DNA of 64,000 bases from NCBI GenBank assembly GCA_040752855.1, contig JBFMHP010000031.1, forward strand, positions 12,040-76,039, given 5' to 3'. Position numbers and translations under genes: made by a program. Source of the DNA: JBFMHP01 sp040752855 (GTDB lineage: Bacteria > Pseudomonadota > Gammaproteobacteria > RBG-16-57-12). The notes below the pieces were generated by a model, which did no database searches, was not told the DNA's origin, and was given only the letters and a program-made list of their open reading frames with translations. Positions 17,627 to 28,246 of this stretch are shown here, one piece after another (the stretch's first letter is position 1; every line of letters starts with the position of its first letter).

Positions 17627-19078
17627 ATGCGGGTGCAAAGCAAAATGAGCCTCTTGCGGGGGCGGTCGTGGTTTTTTGTCCTGGCGTTGCTGCTGGGCTT
17701 GCAGCACATGGCGGCCGCGAGGGTGATGCTGCCGGATTTTTCCGAGCTGGTGGACAACTACGGCACCGCGATCGTCAACATCAGTACGACCCAGAAGACT
17801 CAGCATCCAAAAGTTCAGTCTCCCCACAATACCCCGCAGGAAATCCCGGAAGGGCCATTCGGGGATTTGTTCCGGCATTTTTTCGATGATGAGAAGAAGT
17901 TTCGCGAGTTCGAGGAGTTTGATTCCAAGTCATTGGGGTCAGGGTTCATCATTTCCACCGAAGGTTATGTCTTGACCAATCACCATGTGATCAAGGATGC
18001 CAAGGAGGTGGTGGTTCGCCTCTCAGACCGGCGCGAATTGGTGGCGGAAGTCATCGGTTCCGATGAAAAGAGCGACGTCGCGCTGCTCAAGATCGATGCC
18101 AAGGATCTTCCCGTGGTGAAAATGGAGCGTAAAACGCCGGTGAAGGTCGGCGAGTGGGTATTGGCGATCGGTTCGCCCTTCGGGTTCGAACAGACCGTGA
18201 CGGCGGGTATCGTCAGCGCCACCGGGCGCAGTCTGCCGCGCGAGAATTATGTGCCCTTCATCCAGACCGATGTCGCGATCAATCCTGGCAATTCCGGCGG
18301 CCCGCTGTTTGATATGGATGGAAACGTCATCGGGATCAATTCGCAGATTTACAGCCGTACCGGCGGGTTCATGGGGCTGTCGTTTGCCATTCCGATCGAT
18401 GTGGCGCTGTCGGTGGTTGATCAGATCAAGGACAAGGGATATGTCTCGCGCGGCTGGCTGGGTGTGCTGATTCAGGAAGTGACCCGGGAGCTCGCGGAAT
18501 CGATGTCGCTGCCCAAACCCGAAGGGGCTTTGGTGTCGCGCGTGCTGCCCAGCAGCCCGGCCGAAAAGGCGGGTTTGAAGCTTGGCGATGTGATCGTTGA
18601 ATTCAACGGCAAGCCGGTGACCGATTCGGCCAGCCTGCCGCCACTGGTCGGCATGACGGCGGTGGGGGCCAAGGTGAAGGTCAAGCTGATTCGCGATGGC
18701 AAGCCGATGGCGGTCGATGTCAAGATCGGCGAGTTGCCGGGGGATGATGAATTGCGTTTGTCCTCCGCTGGCGAACCGGGGGAGCGGCTCGGCGACCGCA
18801 TAGGTTTGCGCGTGACTGCGCTGGACGACGAACAGCGCGAGCGTTTCGGGATCGAGAAAAACGGCGTATTGGTGACCGAGGTCTTGGAGGGCGCGGCCAA
18901 AAAGGCCGGTGTCCGCCGCGGCGACGTGATCCTGATGCTGAATAACACGGATGTGAAGGATGTGGATCAATTTGCTGATCTGGTTAAGAAATTGCCCGCC
19001 AACAAGAGTATCCGGGTCCTGCTGCAGCGCGGCAGCGGGCCGGTGTTCCTGGCGATGAAGATCACTGACGAAAAGTGA
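17627..19078 (+). CDS. degP: periplasmic serine protease DegP/MucD
   Basis: Protease and chaperone that removes misfolded envelope proteins. The 483-residue product from ATG 17627 has a signal peptide (about 1-30), a trypsin-like domain with catalytic His120 (TNHHV), Asp150 (SDVALL) and Ser223 (NPGNSGGP), and two PDZ domains (about 275-360 and 385-480). The start is chosen for its signal peptide and the TTCAGGAG upstream; longer in-frame starts lie inside rseC. Last gene of the rpoE operon, as mucD is in Pseudomonas. Confidence 0.96.
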   Translation: MRVQSKMSLLRGRSWFFVLALLLGLQHMAAARVMLPDFSELVDNYGTAIVNISTTQKTQHPKVQSPHNTPQEIPEGPFGDLFRHFFDDEKKFREFEEFDSKSLGSGFIISTEGYVLTNHHVIKDAKEVVVRLSDRRELVAEVIGSDEKSDVALLKIDAKDLPVVKMERKTPVKVGEWVLAIGSPFGFEQTVTAGIVSATGRSLPRENYVPFIQTDVAINPGNSGGPLFDMDGNVIGINSQIYSRTGGFMGLSFAIPIDVALSVVDQIKDKGYVSRGWLGVLIQEVTRELAESMSLPKPEGALVSRVLPSSPAEKAGLKLGDVIVEFNGKPVTDSASLPPLVGMTAVGAKVKVKLIRDGKPMAVDVKIGELPGDDELRLSSAGEPGERLGDRIGLRVTALDDEQRERFGIEKNGVLVTEVLEGAAKKAGVRRGDVILMLNNTDVKDVDQFADLVKKLPANKSIRVLLQRGSGPVFLAMKITDEK

Positions 19079-19083
19079 TTTCG

Positions 19084-19332
19084 ATGCGACTGACGCTGTA
19101 TGGCCATGAGTATTGCCATCTATGCCATGAGATGCTGGAGGCGCTCGCGCCCATGCAGCGTCGGTACCGGTTCGAGGTGAAATGGATCGATATCGAGGGA
19201 TGTGAGGAACTCGAAGCGAGGTTCGGCGAGCGGGTGCCGGTGTTGATGGCGGGGGACGAGGAGATCTGTCACCATGTGCTCGATCCGGCGGCGGTACTCC
19301 AGCGTTTTAACCTGTCTGGAAAAGCTTTATAA
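19084..19332 (+). CDS. glutaredoxin-like protein (DUF836), CxxC
   Basis: An 82-residue thioredoxin-fold protein beginning MRLTLYGHEYCHLCHEML, with a Cys-His-Leu-Cys redox motif at about residues 11-14. VPVLMAGDEE with its cis-Pro motif follows at about 58-67. This is the DUF836/glutaredoxin-2-like family found between degP and lepA in many gammaproteobacteria. A GTG at 19075 overlapping the degP stop would add three residues. The natural substrate is unknown. Confidence 0.85.
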   Translation: MRLTLYGHEYCHLCHEMLEALAPMQRRYRFEVKWIDIEGCEELEARFGERVPVLMAGDEEICHHVLDPAAVLQRFNLSGKAL

Positions 19333-19374
19333 TCAGCGCCGGTTCCATGGTGGAAGCCGGGGTTGGTAGCTTAG

Positions 19375-19397
19375 AGGCGCCAAAGTGCGCCTTTTTT
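19375..19397 (+). terminator. intrinsic terminator upstream of lepA
   Basis: AGGCGC (19375-19380), loop CAAAGT, GCGCCT (19387-19392) running into six T (19392-19397). It separates the rpoE-degP operon from lepA. Confidence 0.8.
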
Positions 19398-19441
19398 GTT
19401 GAGGCCAGATCATCAGTCAAAAGTTCTTAGAGTGCTAACGA

Positions 19442-21249
<1,808 letters not shown>

Positions 21250-21250
<1 letters not shown>

Positions 21251-22065
21251 TGAATATCAATTTTGAATTGGTCATGGTGGTGGCGCTGGTGGTCTGCCTG
21301 GCGCTGACGCTGCTGGATGTTTACGTGCTCCGTCCCAAGCGTCTGCGTGCGCAGGCGGCGCTGCGCAACGGTCCCGGGCCGGACGATGAGCGTGTTCAGG
21401 CGGCTGGGCGCGAACCGGTGTTGATCGAATATGCCCGGGCGTTCTGGCCGGTGCTGCTGATCGTGCTGGTGCTGCGCTCCTTTGTGATCGAGCCATTTCG
21501 CATCCCGTCCGGCTCGATGATGCCGACCCTGCTGGTCGGTGATTTCATCATGGTGAATAAATACGCCTACGGCCTGCGCCTGCCGGTGGTCAAGACCAAG
21601 ATATTCGACATCGGCGCCCCGGAGCGCGGCGATGTGGTGGTGTTCCGGTACCCGAAGGAGCCGTCTATCGATTACATCAAGCGCGTGGTAGGGGTGCCGG
21701 GGGATGTGATCGGCTATTATGACAAGCAGCTCTATATCAATGGAAAACCTTTAACTCGCGCCGCGGTCGGCCGATATGAAGGGGTGGGGGCCGGAGTCAC
21801 CATGAGCGGCAATGAAGTGTATCAGGAAACCCTGAGCGCGGTGACCCATCAAATCATGATCGACCCCCACAAACCTACGCAGAGCGGCGAAATCACGGTT
21901 CCACCCGGGCATTATTTCGTGATGGGCGACAATCGCGACAACAGCAACGACAGCCGCTTCTGGGGCATGGTCCCGGAGGCGAATCTGGTGGGCAAAGCCT
22001 TCATGATCTGGATGAACTGGGACGATGGGATCGCATTTTCCCGCATCGGCAACATCATTGAATAA
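21250..22065 (+). CDS. lepB: signal peptidase I
   Basis: Removes signal peptides from secreted proteins at the periplasmic face. The 271-residue product has two N-terminal membrane segments (about 5-24 and 65-82). The catalytic Ser is in IPSGSMMPTLLVGD (about 90-103), the general-base Lys in IDYIKRVVGVPGD (about 140-152), and the box E sequence GDNRDNSNDSRFWG is near residue 222. The GTG start overlaps the lepA stop by one base. Confidence 0.96.
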
Positions 22066-22087
22066 CACAACGAGGAGTGTTCAGACG

Positions 22088-22468
22088 GTGAAGCACGATA
22101 TGCAAAAACAAACTGGGATCACCATGATCGGGATGGCGGTATTACTGGCCATTCTTGCCGTGATCGTGCTGATCGCACTTAAACTGACGCCGATCTATAT
22201 CGATTCCTATAAGATCAATGCCGTCATGAAGGACGTGGTCAATGAAAGGACCGAAGACGGTTCGCGCCTGAGCAAGGAGGATATCCGCAAGCGGTTGGAG
22301 CGGCGCTTCGATATCGAGGACGTCTCGTCGGTATCCGCTGAGGATTTCGACATCAATGCTGACAAAGGAAAGACCTCGGTTTCGGTTCAATATGAAGTGC
22401 GTCGACCCGTGGCGTTTAATATCGACGTGGTGGTGAAGTTCGACAAAAAGGCCGAGGCCGGCAATTGA
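22088..22468 (+). CDS. DUF4845 membrane-anchored protein
   Basis: A 126-residue protein with one N-terminal membrane helix (QTGITMIGMAVLLAILAVIV, about 7-26) resembling a pilin-like leader, followed by a small periplasmic domain (LTPIYIDSYKINAVM). DUF4845 proteins sit between lepB and rnc in many beta- and gammaproteobacteria; the function is unknown. GTG 22088 is preferred because GAGGAG lies about 10 bases upstream; an internal ATG at 22100 is possible. It overlaps rnc by one base. Confidence 0.88.
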   Translation: MKHDMQKQTGITMIGMAVLLAILAVIVLIALKLTPIYIDSYKINAVMKDVVNERTEDGSRLSKEDIRKRLERRFDIEDVSSVSAEDFDINADKGKTSVSVQYEVRRPVAFNIDVVVKFDKKAEAGN

Positions 22469-23145
22469 TGCAGCGCCAACCGGATGGATTGACGCGCAAA
22501 CTCGGTTATCGCTTCAAGGACACCACCCTTCTTGCCACCGCATTGACGCACCGCAGCGCCGGGGGGCTCAATAATGAGCGCCTTGAGTTCCTCGGCGATG
22601 CGATCCTAAACTTTCTCATCGCCGAATATCTCTATCATCGCTTTCCCGCCTACAAGGAGGGTCAGTTGAGCCGGTTGCGCGCCAGCCTGGTCAACGGCGA
22701 GACGTTGGCGGAGTTGGCGCGCGATCTGGAGCTGGGCGAATATTTGATTTTGGGGCCGGGCGAGTTGAAAAGCGGCGGGTTCCGCCGCGACTCCATCCTG
22801 GCCGATGCGCTAGAGGCGGTATTCGGCGCGGTGTATCTTGACGGCGGCATGGCGCCGGCCAAGCAGATCATCATGGCGGTATTCGCGGATGTGTTGGAGC
22901 GCATGTCGCCGGATCTCGTGCTCAAGGATGCGAAGACGCGACTTCAGGAATACCTGCAGGGGCGGCGCCTGCCGCTGCCGGAGTATGAGCTGGTGTCGGT
23001 GGAAGGCGAATCGCATGATCAGCATTTCGTCATCCGCTGCCGCGTCAGCAGCATCGGGCATGAGGAATTTTTAGGTGAAGGGTCAAGCCGCCGCAAGGCC
23101 GAGCAGGCGGCGGCCGAAGCGGTGTTGAAGTTTTTGAGTATATGA
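22468..23145 (+). CDS. rnc: ribonuclease III
   Basis: Cleaves double-stranded RNA in rRNA processing and mRNA turnover. The 225-residue product has the signature NERLEFLGDAILNFLIAEYL (about 32-51) with the metal-binding Glu/Asp, a second acidic site in DALEAVFGAVYLDGG, and a C-terminal double-stranded-RNA-binding domain (about 153-222, with SSRRKAEQAAAEAVL). ATG 22468 overlaps the preceding stop. It overlaps era by 4 bases. Confidence 0.97.
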   Translation: MQRQPDGLTRKLGYRFKDTTLLATALTHRSAGGLNNERLEFLGDAILNFLIAEYLYHRFPAYKEGQLSRLRASLVNGETLAELARDLELGEYLILGPGELKSGGFRRDSILADALEAVFGAVYLDGGMAPAKQIIMAVFADVLERMSPDLVLKDAKTRLQEYLQGRRLPLPEYELVSVEGESHDQHFVIRCRVSSIGHEEFLGEGSSRRKAEQAAAEAVLKFLSI

Positions 23146-24053
23146 GTGTGACGGAAGAGAAAGATTTTCGGTGCGGTTTTGTGGCGATCGTGGGGCGCCC
23201 CAACGTCGGTAAGTCGACCCTGCTCAACCAGGTGCTGGGCCAGAAGATCAGCATTACCGCGCGCAAACCGCAGACCACGCGCCATAGCATCCGTGGCATC
23301 AAGACCACCGAGGATGCGCAGATCATCTACGTCGATACCCCCGGCATCCATCTGCACGGCAAGCGGGCGATGAACCGCTATCTCAATCGGACTGCCTCCG
23401 GCAGCATCGAGGATGTGGACGCAGTGGTCTTTGTTGTCGAGGGCGCCAAGTGGACCGAGGAAGATCAGGCGGTGTTCGAGCGGGTGACCCAGTCGGGCCA
23501 TCCCATTGTGCTGGCCATCAACAAGATCGACCAGATCAAGGACAAGACGCAGATCCTGCCCTTGATCGAGAAGTTCCAGAAGATGCACGGGTTCGCCGCC
23601 ATCGTGCCCATCTCTGCGCGCACCGGCAAAAGCGTTGAAAATCTCGAGCAAGAGATCAAGAAGCTGTTGCCGCTTTCGCATCCCTTCTATCCCGAGGAGC
23701 AGATCACCGATCGCAGCGAGCGGTTCCTGGCCGCGGAGATCATCCGCGAGAAATTGTTCCGTAACCTCGGGGATGAGATCCCGTATGCCTTGACGGTGGA
23801 GATCGAAAAATTCGCCGAGGAAGACGGCATGCTGCATATCTGCGGCCTGATCTGGGTGGAGCGCCCGGGCCAGAAGGTCATCGTGATCGGCAAGGACGGC
23901 GAAAAGCTCAAGCTCGTCGGGCAAGAGGCGCGCAAGGACATGAACCGGCTGTTCGATCGTAAGGTGTATCTGCAACTCTGGGTGAAGGTGAAGGAAGGCT
24001 GGTCCGACGACGAGCGGGCGCTGCGCAGCCTCGGCTACAGCGATGAGCTCTGA
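23142..24053 (+). CDS. era: GTPase Era
   Basis: Essential GTPase that binds 16S rRNA near its 3' end during 30S maturation. The 303 residues carry GRPNVGKST (about 18-26), DTPG, NKID and SARTG motifs, and a C-terminal KH domain (from about 210) with GQKVIVIGKDGEKLK. It follows rnc with a 4-base overlap, the conserved rnc-era-recO arrangement that links rRNA cutting to assembly. Confidence 0.97.
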   Translation: MSVTEEKDFRCGFVAIVGRPNVGKSTLLNQVLGQKISITARKPQTTRHSIRGIKTTEDAQIIYVDTPGIHLHGKRAMNRYLNRTASGSIEDVDAVVFVVEGAKWTEEDQAVFERVTQSGHPIVLAINKIDQIKDKTQILPLIEKFQKMHGFAAIVPISARTGKSVENLEQEIKKLLPLSHPFYPEEQITDRSERFLAAEIIREKLFRNLGDEIPYALTVEIEKFAEEDGMLHICGLIWVERPGQKVIVIGKDGEKLKLVGQEARKDMNRLFDRKVYLQLWVKVKEGWSDDERALRSLGYSDEL

Positions 24054-24783
24054 GGCCACCCTCCAGCCCGCCTATGTGTTACATGCCCGCGCCTATCGCG
24101 AAACCAGCATCATCGTCGATTTATTTACCCGGGACTTCGGCCGCTTGTCCGCCGTGGCCAAAGGGGTGCGCCGCGCGGGTTCTGCCGAGCGCGTGCTGCT
24201 GCAACCGTTTCGTCCCTTGCTGATTTCCTGGCGCGGGCGCGGTAGCATGCCGACGCTGCGCGGCGTCGAGGCCAACGGTCCCATCTGGCAATTGAATGGC
24301 GCGGCGCTGGCCAGCGCGTTCTACATCAATGAATTGCTGGTGCGCTTGGTGCCTGCCTTTGACCCACATCCTGACATGCTTGGACCCTACGAACGGGTGT
24401 TGGCCGGACTCGCCGAGGCGCCTGTAGAATCGAACAGCGGATTGCCCGCAATCGAGATCCATTTGCGGTGTTTTGAAAAACGCCTGCTGGAGGAGCTGGG
24501 CTATGGGTTGATCCTGGACCATGAAGGTCCCAGCGGCGCGGCGCTGGCGGATGAGGGGTGTTACACCTATCATTTGGATCAAGGCCCGATCGCACAAGCG
24601 GAGCAGGGCCGGCAGTCGGGCGTGCAGATGCACGGGGATGCTTTCAAGGCGCTCCACGCCGAGACCTTTTCGTCCGTGCGTCAGCTCCAGGAGGCCAAGC
24701 AGTTGATGCGGCTGGTGATCAATGCCCATCTCGGCGGCAAGCCGCTGCATAGTCGTGAATTGATGAAGAAAAAAGTTCTCTGA
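24043..24783 (+). CDS. recO: DNA repair protein RecO
   Basis: Mediator that helps load RecA on SSB-coated DNA in the RecF pathway, the same pathway as recJ at 2014. The 246-residue product has the N-terminal OB fold (AYVLHARAYRETSIIVDLFTR, about 9-29), then GVRR and a helical C-terminal domain ending GGKPLHSRELM. The zinc-finger Cys set seen in some RecO proteins is not apparent. ATG 24043 overlaps era by 11 bases. Confidence 0.95.
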   Translation: MSSEATLQPAYVLHARAYRETSIIVDLFTRDFGRLSAVAKGVRRAGSAERVLLQPFRPLLISWRGRGSMPTLRGVEANGPIWQLNGAALASAFYINELLVRLVPAFDPHPDMLGPYERVLAGLAEAPVESNSGLPAIEIHLRCFEKRLLEELGYGLILDHEGPSGAALADEGCYTYHLDQGPIAQAEQGRQSGVQMHGDAFKALHAETFSSVRQLQEAKQLMRLVINAHLGGKPLHSRELMKKKVL

Positions 24784-24812
24784 TATTCAGAGGATGCATT
24801 GTTGAGGAACAT

Positions 24813-25556
24813 GTGTTGAGCAATTACAAGTCTATCTTGCTGGGCGTGAACATCGATCATGTGGCTACGCTGCGCCAGGCGCGCGGCACCCGCTATCCCG
24901 ATCCGATCCAGGCGGCCATTGATTCCGAACAGGCGGGGGCGGACGCCATCACCTTGCATCTGCGCGAGGATCGCCGTCATATCCAGGAGCGCGACGTGGA
25001 GATGCTGCGGGATATTCTGCTGACGCGCATGAATCTGGAGATGGCCGTCACCGACGAGATGCTGGCCATTGCTGAGCGCATCCGCCCGCAGGAGTGCTGC
25101 CTGGTGCCGGAGCGGCGCGAGGAACTCACCACCGAGGGTGGCCTGGATGTGGCCGGCCAGAAGAGCCGGGTCCGGGATGCCTGCCTGCGCTTGGGCGCCG
25201 CCGGGGTGCGGGTGTCGCTGTTCGTCGACGCCGATCCCGTCCAGATCGAGGCGGCCAAGGAAGTCGGCGCCCCGGTCATCGAGATCCATACCGGCCACTT
25301 TGCCGATGCCGAGACGCCGGCAGAGCAGGTGGCCGAGCTCGAGCGCATCCGGGAAGCGGCGCGCTTCGGTGATGCGCTGGGGCTGCATGTCAACGCCGGT
25401 CATGGCCTGAACTATCAGAATGTATCGGTCATCGCCGCCATCCCGCAGCTGTGCGAATTGAATATTGGTCATGCTATCGTTGCCCGCGCGTTGTTCACGG
25501 GACTGCAGGAGGCGGTACGGGAGATGAAGCGGCTGATGCTGGAGGCGCGCCGGTGA
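24813..25556 (+). CDS. pdxJ: pyridoxine 5'-phosphate synthase
   Basis: Last step of the DXP-dependent vitamin B6 pathway, joining 1-deoxyxylulose-5-phosphate and 3-amino-2-oxopropyl phosphate. The 247-residue TIM barrel has VNIDHVATLRQARGTRYPDP (about 10-29), HLREDRRHI, CCLVPERREELTTEGGLD and a phosphate-binding NIGHAIVARALF near the end. The start may be GTG 24813 or TTG 24816; GAGG lies at 24804. It overlaps acpS by 4 bases. Confidence 0.96.
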   Translation: MLSNYKSILLGVNIDHVATLRQARGTRYPDPIQAAIDSEQAGADAITLHLREDRRHIQERDVEMLRDILLTRMNLEMAVTDEMLAIAERIRPQECCLVPERREELTTEGGLDVAGQKSRVRDACLRLGAAGVRVSLFVDADPVQIEAAKEVGAPVIEIHTGHFADAETPAEQVAELERIREAARFGDALGLHVNAGHGLNYQNVSVIAAIPQLCELNIGHAIVARALFTGLQEAVREMKRLMLEARR

Positions 25557-25945
25557 TCTTCGGGATCGGCACCGATATCGTCAGCGTCGGTCGCATTGCC
25601 GAGGGATTGGAGCGCCACGGCGAGCGCTATGCCCAGCGCATCCTGGGTGACCAGGAATTGGCGGAATTCCAGTCCTCACAGCAACAGGCCCACTTTCTCG
25701 CCAAGCGCTTCGCCGCCAAGGAGGCCTTCGTCAAGGCGCTGGGCACCGGATTCCGCGATGGCATCAGCCTGCGCGAGATCCAGGTGACACACACACCACA
25801 CGGCCGCCCGGGTCTGCTGTGCAGCGGCGAGGCGCAGCGCAAGCTGCTGGAGTTCGGGGTCGGCGAGAGTCATTTGAGTCTCGCCGACGAGAAGGAATTT
25901 GCCATCGCCTTCGTGACTTTGCTCAAGCGGCAGAACGGTTTATAG
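25553..25945 (+). CDS. acpS: holo-[acyl-carrier-protein] synthase
   Basis: Transfers 4'-phosphopantetheine from CoA to the acyl carrier protein. The 130-residue product starts MIFGIGTDIVSVGRI, whose Asp binds Mg2+, and has the second signature FAAKEAFVKALGTG (about 53-66). GTG 25553 overlaps the pdxJ stop and places the GTDI motif at the usual position. Longer upstream starts lie inside pdxJ. Last gene of the lepA-to-acpS run. Confidence 0.95.
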   Translation: MIFGIGTDIVSVGRIAEGLERHGERYAQRILGDQELAEFQSSQQQAHFLAKRFAAKEAFVKALGTGFRDGISLREIQVTHTPHGRPGLLCSGEAQRKLLEFGVGESHLSLADEKEFAIAFVTLLKRQNGL

Positions 25946-25984
25946 CAGCCCCGAAAAAAAGCTGGCGCTCATGTAAAACGGTGG

Positions 25985-26013
25985 TTGTAAGTGCCTGTCC
26001 TTTTTTGTAGAAT
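25985..26013 (+). promoter_or_regulatory. sigma-70-type promoter of the initiator tRNA/nusA operon
   Basis: TTGTAA at 25985-25990, a 17-base spacer, TAGAAT at 26008-26013. A start near 26020 would leave about seven bases of leader before the tRNA. Confidence 0.7.
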
Positions 26014-26026
26014 ACGCTCCACCTGA

Positions 26027-26103
<77 letters not shown>

Positions 26104-26116
26104 AGTTTCGATCTAG

Positions 26117-26138
26117 AAAACCCCGTCAGGGGTTTTTT
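26117..26138 (+). terminator. intrinsic terminator after tRNA-fMet
   Basis: AAAACCCC (26117-26124), loop GTCA, GGGGTTTT (26129-26136) with six T in all. A second hairpin, TACCCAG-GAAA-CTGGGTA (26141-26158), follows immediately without a T-run. Confidence 0.85.
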
Positions 26139-26214
26139 GTTACCCAGGAAACTGGGTAGGCGTGCAATATAGCGGGTTTTAGCTATACTTGCGTGTCGTA
26201 GAGATAAGAAGAAG

Positions 26215-26235
26215 TGGGCCGCGGGCCCATTTTTT
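26215..26235 (+). terminator. intrinsic terminator/attenuator in the rimP leader
   Basis: TGGGCC (26215-26220), loop GCG, GGCCCA (26224-26229), then a run of six T. It ends only about 15 bases before the rimP start, so transcripts reaching nusA must read through it, or start at a weak promoter between the two terminators (TATACT at 26184-26189 is the only visible box). This fits attenuation by the products of the operon, such as NusA. Confidence 0.75.
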
Positions 26236-26250
26236 GTTTGTAAGGCAGGC

Positions 26251-26709
26251 ATGATGCGGCAGGCATCCGGAAAGATCTATGAATTGCTCGCGCCGGTGGT
26301 GACCGGACTCGGTTATGAGCTGGTCGGGATCGAGCATATTTCGCAGGGGAGACATTCCCTGCTGCGCATCTATATCGATGTCGAGCGCGGCGTGACCGTC
26401 GATGACTGCGAAAAGGTCAGTCATCAGGTCAGCGGCGTGCTGGATGTCGAGGACCCCATCAAAGGCGCCTATCATCTGGAGGTCTCCTCGCCGGGGCTCG
26501 ACCGCCCGCTGTTTACCGCCGAGCATTTTGCCCGCTTTGCGGGGCACAAAGCCAAGGTGCAGCTGCGCAGCCCGATCAACGGCCGGCGGAAATTTTCCGG
26601 AGCGATACGGAGTGTCGGCGACGGGGCGGTGCGGCTTGAAATCGAGGAAGGTGAGGTCAGCTTGCCGTTGGATGCAATTGAAAAAGCGAACTTGATACCG
26701 GAATTTTAA
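26251..26709 (+). CDS. rimP: ribosome maturation factor RimP
   Basis: Needed for 30S subunit maturation. The 152-residue product has the N-terminal alpha/beta domain (GYELVGIEHISQGRHSLLRIYID, in part) with the conserved VSHQVSGVLDVEDPI and EVSSPGLDRPL stretch (about 75-87), and an SH3-like C-terminal domain. ATG 26251 or the adjacent ATG 26254 could start it. First gene of rimP-nusA-infB-rbfA-truB-rpsO-pnp. Confidence 0.95.
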   Translation: MMRQASGKIYELLAPVVTGLGYELVGIEHISQGRHSLLRIYIDVERGVTVDDCEKVSHQVSGVLDVEDPIKGAYHLEVSSPGLDRPLFTAEHFARFAGHKAKVQLRSPINGRRKFSGAIRSVGDGAVRLEIEEGEVSLPLDAIEKANLIPEF

Positions 26710-26735
26710 GTGCTGGATGGTGGAGACAAAGAGAG

Positions 26736-28226
26736 ATGAGTAAAGAGATATTGATGGTGGTAGACGCGGTTTCCAATGAGAAAGGCGTGGCGCCAGGGAT
26801 TATCTTCGAAGCTATCGAGTCCGCATTGGCGACGGCGACCAAGAAGCGGTTTGAGGACGATGTCGATGTGCAAGTCACCATCGACCGCCATACCGGGGCC
26901 TATGCGACGGTGCGCCGCTGGGAAGTCGTCGCCGAGGAAGACGACGTTGAATTCCCGGAACGCCAGCTTTCCCTGGAGCAGGCGCGCGCCAGCAAACCCA
27001 ACATTCAAGTGGGCGAATTCATCGAAGAGCCGATGGAGTCGGTCGAGTTCGGCCGTATCGCGGCGCAAACCGCCAAGCAGGTGATCGTGCAGAAGGTGCG
27101 CGATGCTGAACGCGCGCGTGTGGTCGACCAGTACAAGCACCGCATCGGCGAGTTGATCACCGGCGTGGTCAAGCGCGTGGACAAGAACGGCGTGATCATG
27201 GATCTGGGCAACGGCGTCGAGGCCTATATCAGCCGTGATAACATGATTCCGCGCGAGGCCGTGCGTTCGGGCGACCGCATCCGCGGCTATCTGTACGATG
27301 TCCGCGCGGAAAGCCGCGGTCCGCTGCTGCAAGTCAGCCGCACGCATCCCAACCTGCTGATCGAACTGTTCAAACTCGAAGTGCCGGAGGTCGGCGAGGG
27401 CTTAATCGAGATCGTCAGCGCCGCGCGCGATCCGGGTTCGCGCGCCAAGATCGCAGTGAAGACCAACGATGCGCGCATCGATCCGGTCGGCGCGTGCGTG
27501 GGCATGCGCGGCTCGCGCGTGCAATCGGTCTCCAACGAGCTCGGCGGCGAGCGCGTGGACATCATCCTGTGGAACGAAAATCCGGCGCAGTTTGTTATCA
27601 ATGCGATGTCGCCGGCCGAGGTCCAATCCATCGTCATGGATGAAGAGTCGCACAGCATGGATATCGCCGTCGTCGATGAACAGCTTTCACAGGCGATCGG
27701 CCGCAACGGCCAGAACGTCAACCTGGCCAGCGAGCTGACCGGCTGGGAACTCAACGTGATGAGCGAATCACAAGCCCAGAAGAAGAGCGAAGAGGAAAGT
27801 CAGCAGGCGATCAAGTTGTTCATGGCGCAACTGGACGTGGATGAAGAAGTGGCCGCCATCCTGGTACGCGAAGGCTTCAGCACGATCGAGGAAGTGGCCT
27901 ATGTGCCGAACTCCGAGATGCTGGATATCGATGAATTCGACGATGAGATCGTCGAAGAGCTGCGCAACCGCGCCCGTGACGTGCTTGTCACGCAGGCGAT
28001 CGAAGAGGAAGAGAAGCACGGCGAGCCGGCGCAGGATCTGCTGGAGATGGACGGCATGGACTCTGCGCTTGCGCACAAGCTGGCGCAGCGCGGTATCTGC
28101 ACGATGGAAGATCTCGCCGAGCAGTCGATCGATGATCTCATCGATATTGAAGGTATAGACGAGGCCCGTGCCGGTGCCTTGATAATGGCCGCGCGCGCTC
28201 CGTGGTTTGCAAGCGAGCAACAATAA
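26736..28226 (+). CDS. nusA: transcription termination/antitermination factor NusA
   Basis: RNA polymerase-binding factor for pausing, termination and rRNA antitermination. The 496 residues contain the N-terminal polymerase-binding domain (1-130), an S1 domain (about 135-200, GELITGVVKRVDKNG), KH1 and KH2 (about 230-345, with GMRGSRVQ and AIGRNGQN) and two C-terminal acidic repeats (about 365-490). This full gammaproteobacterial form may regulate its own leader terminators. Confidence 0.97.
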   Translation: MSKEILMVVDAVSNEKGVAPGIIFEAIESALATATKKRFEDDVDVQVTIDRHTGAYATVRRWEVVAEEDDVEFPERQLSLEQARASKPNIQVGEFIEEPMESVEFGRIAAQTAKQVIVQKVRDAERARVVDQYKHRIGELITGVVKRVDKNGVIMDLGNGVEAYISRDNMIPREAVRSGDRIRGYLYDVRAESRGPLLQVSRTHPNLLIELFKLEVPEVGEGLIEIVSAARDPGSRAKIAVKTNDARIDPVGACVGMRGSRVQSVSNELGGERVDIILWNENPAQFVINAMSPAEVQSIVMDEESHSMDIAVVDEQLSQAIGRNGQNVNLASELTGWELNVMSESQAQKKSEEESQQAIKLFMAQLDVDEEVAAILVREGFSTIEEVAYVPNSEMLDIDEFDDEIVEELRNRARDVLVTQAIEEEEKHGEPAQDLLEMDGMDSALAHKLAQRGICTMEDLAEQSIDDLIDIEGIDEARAGALIMAARAPWFASEQQ

Positions 28227-28246
28227 AAAGCTCGAGAGGTAGGATT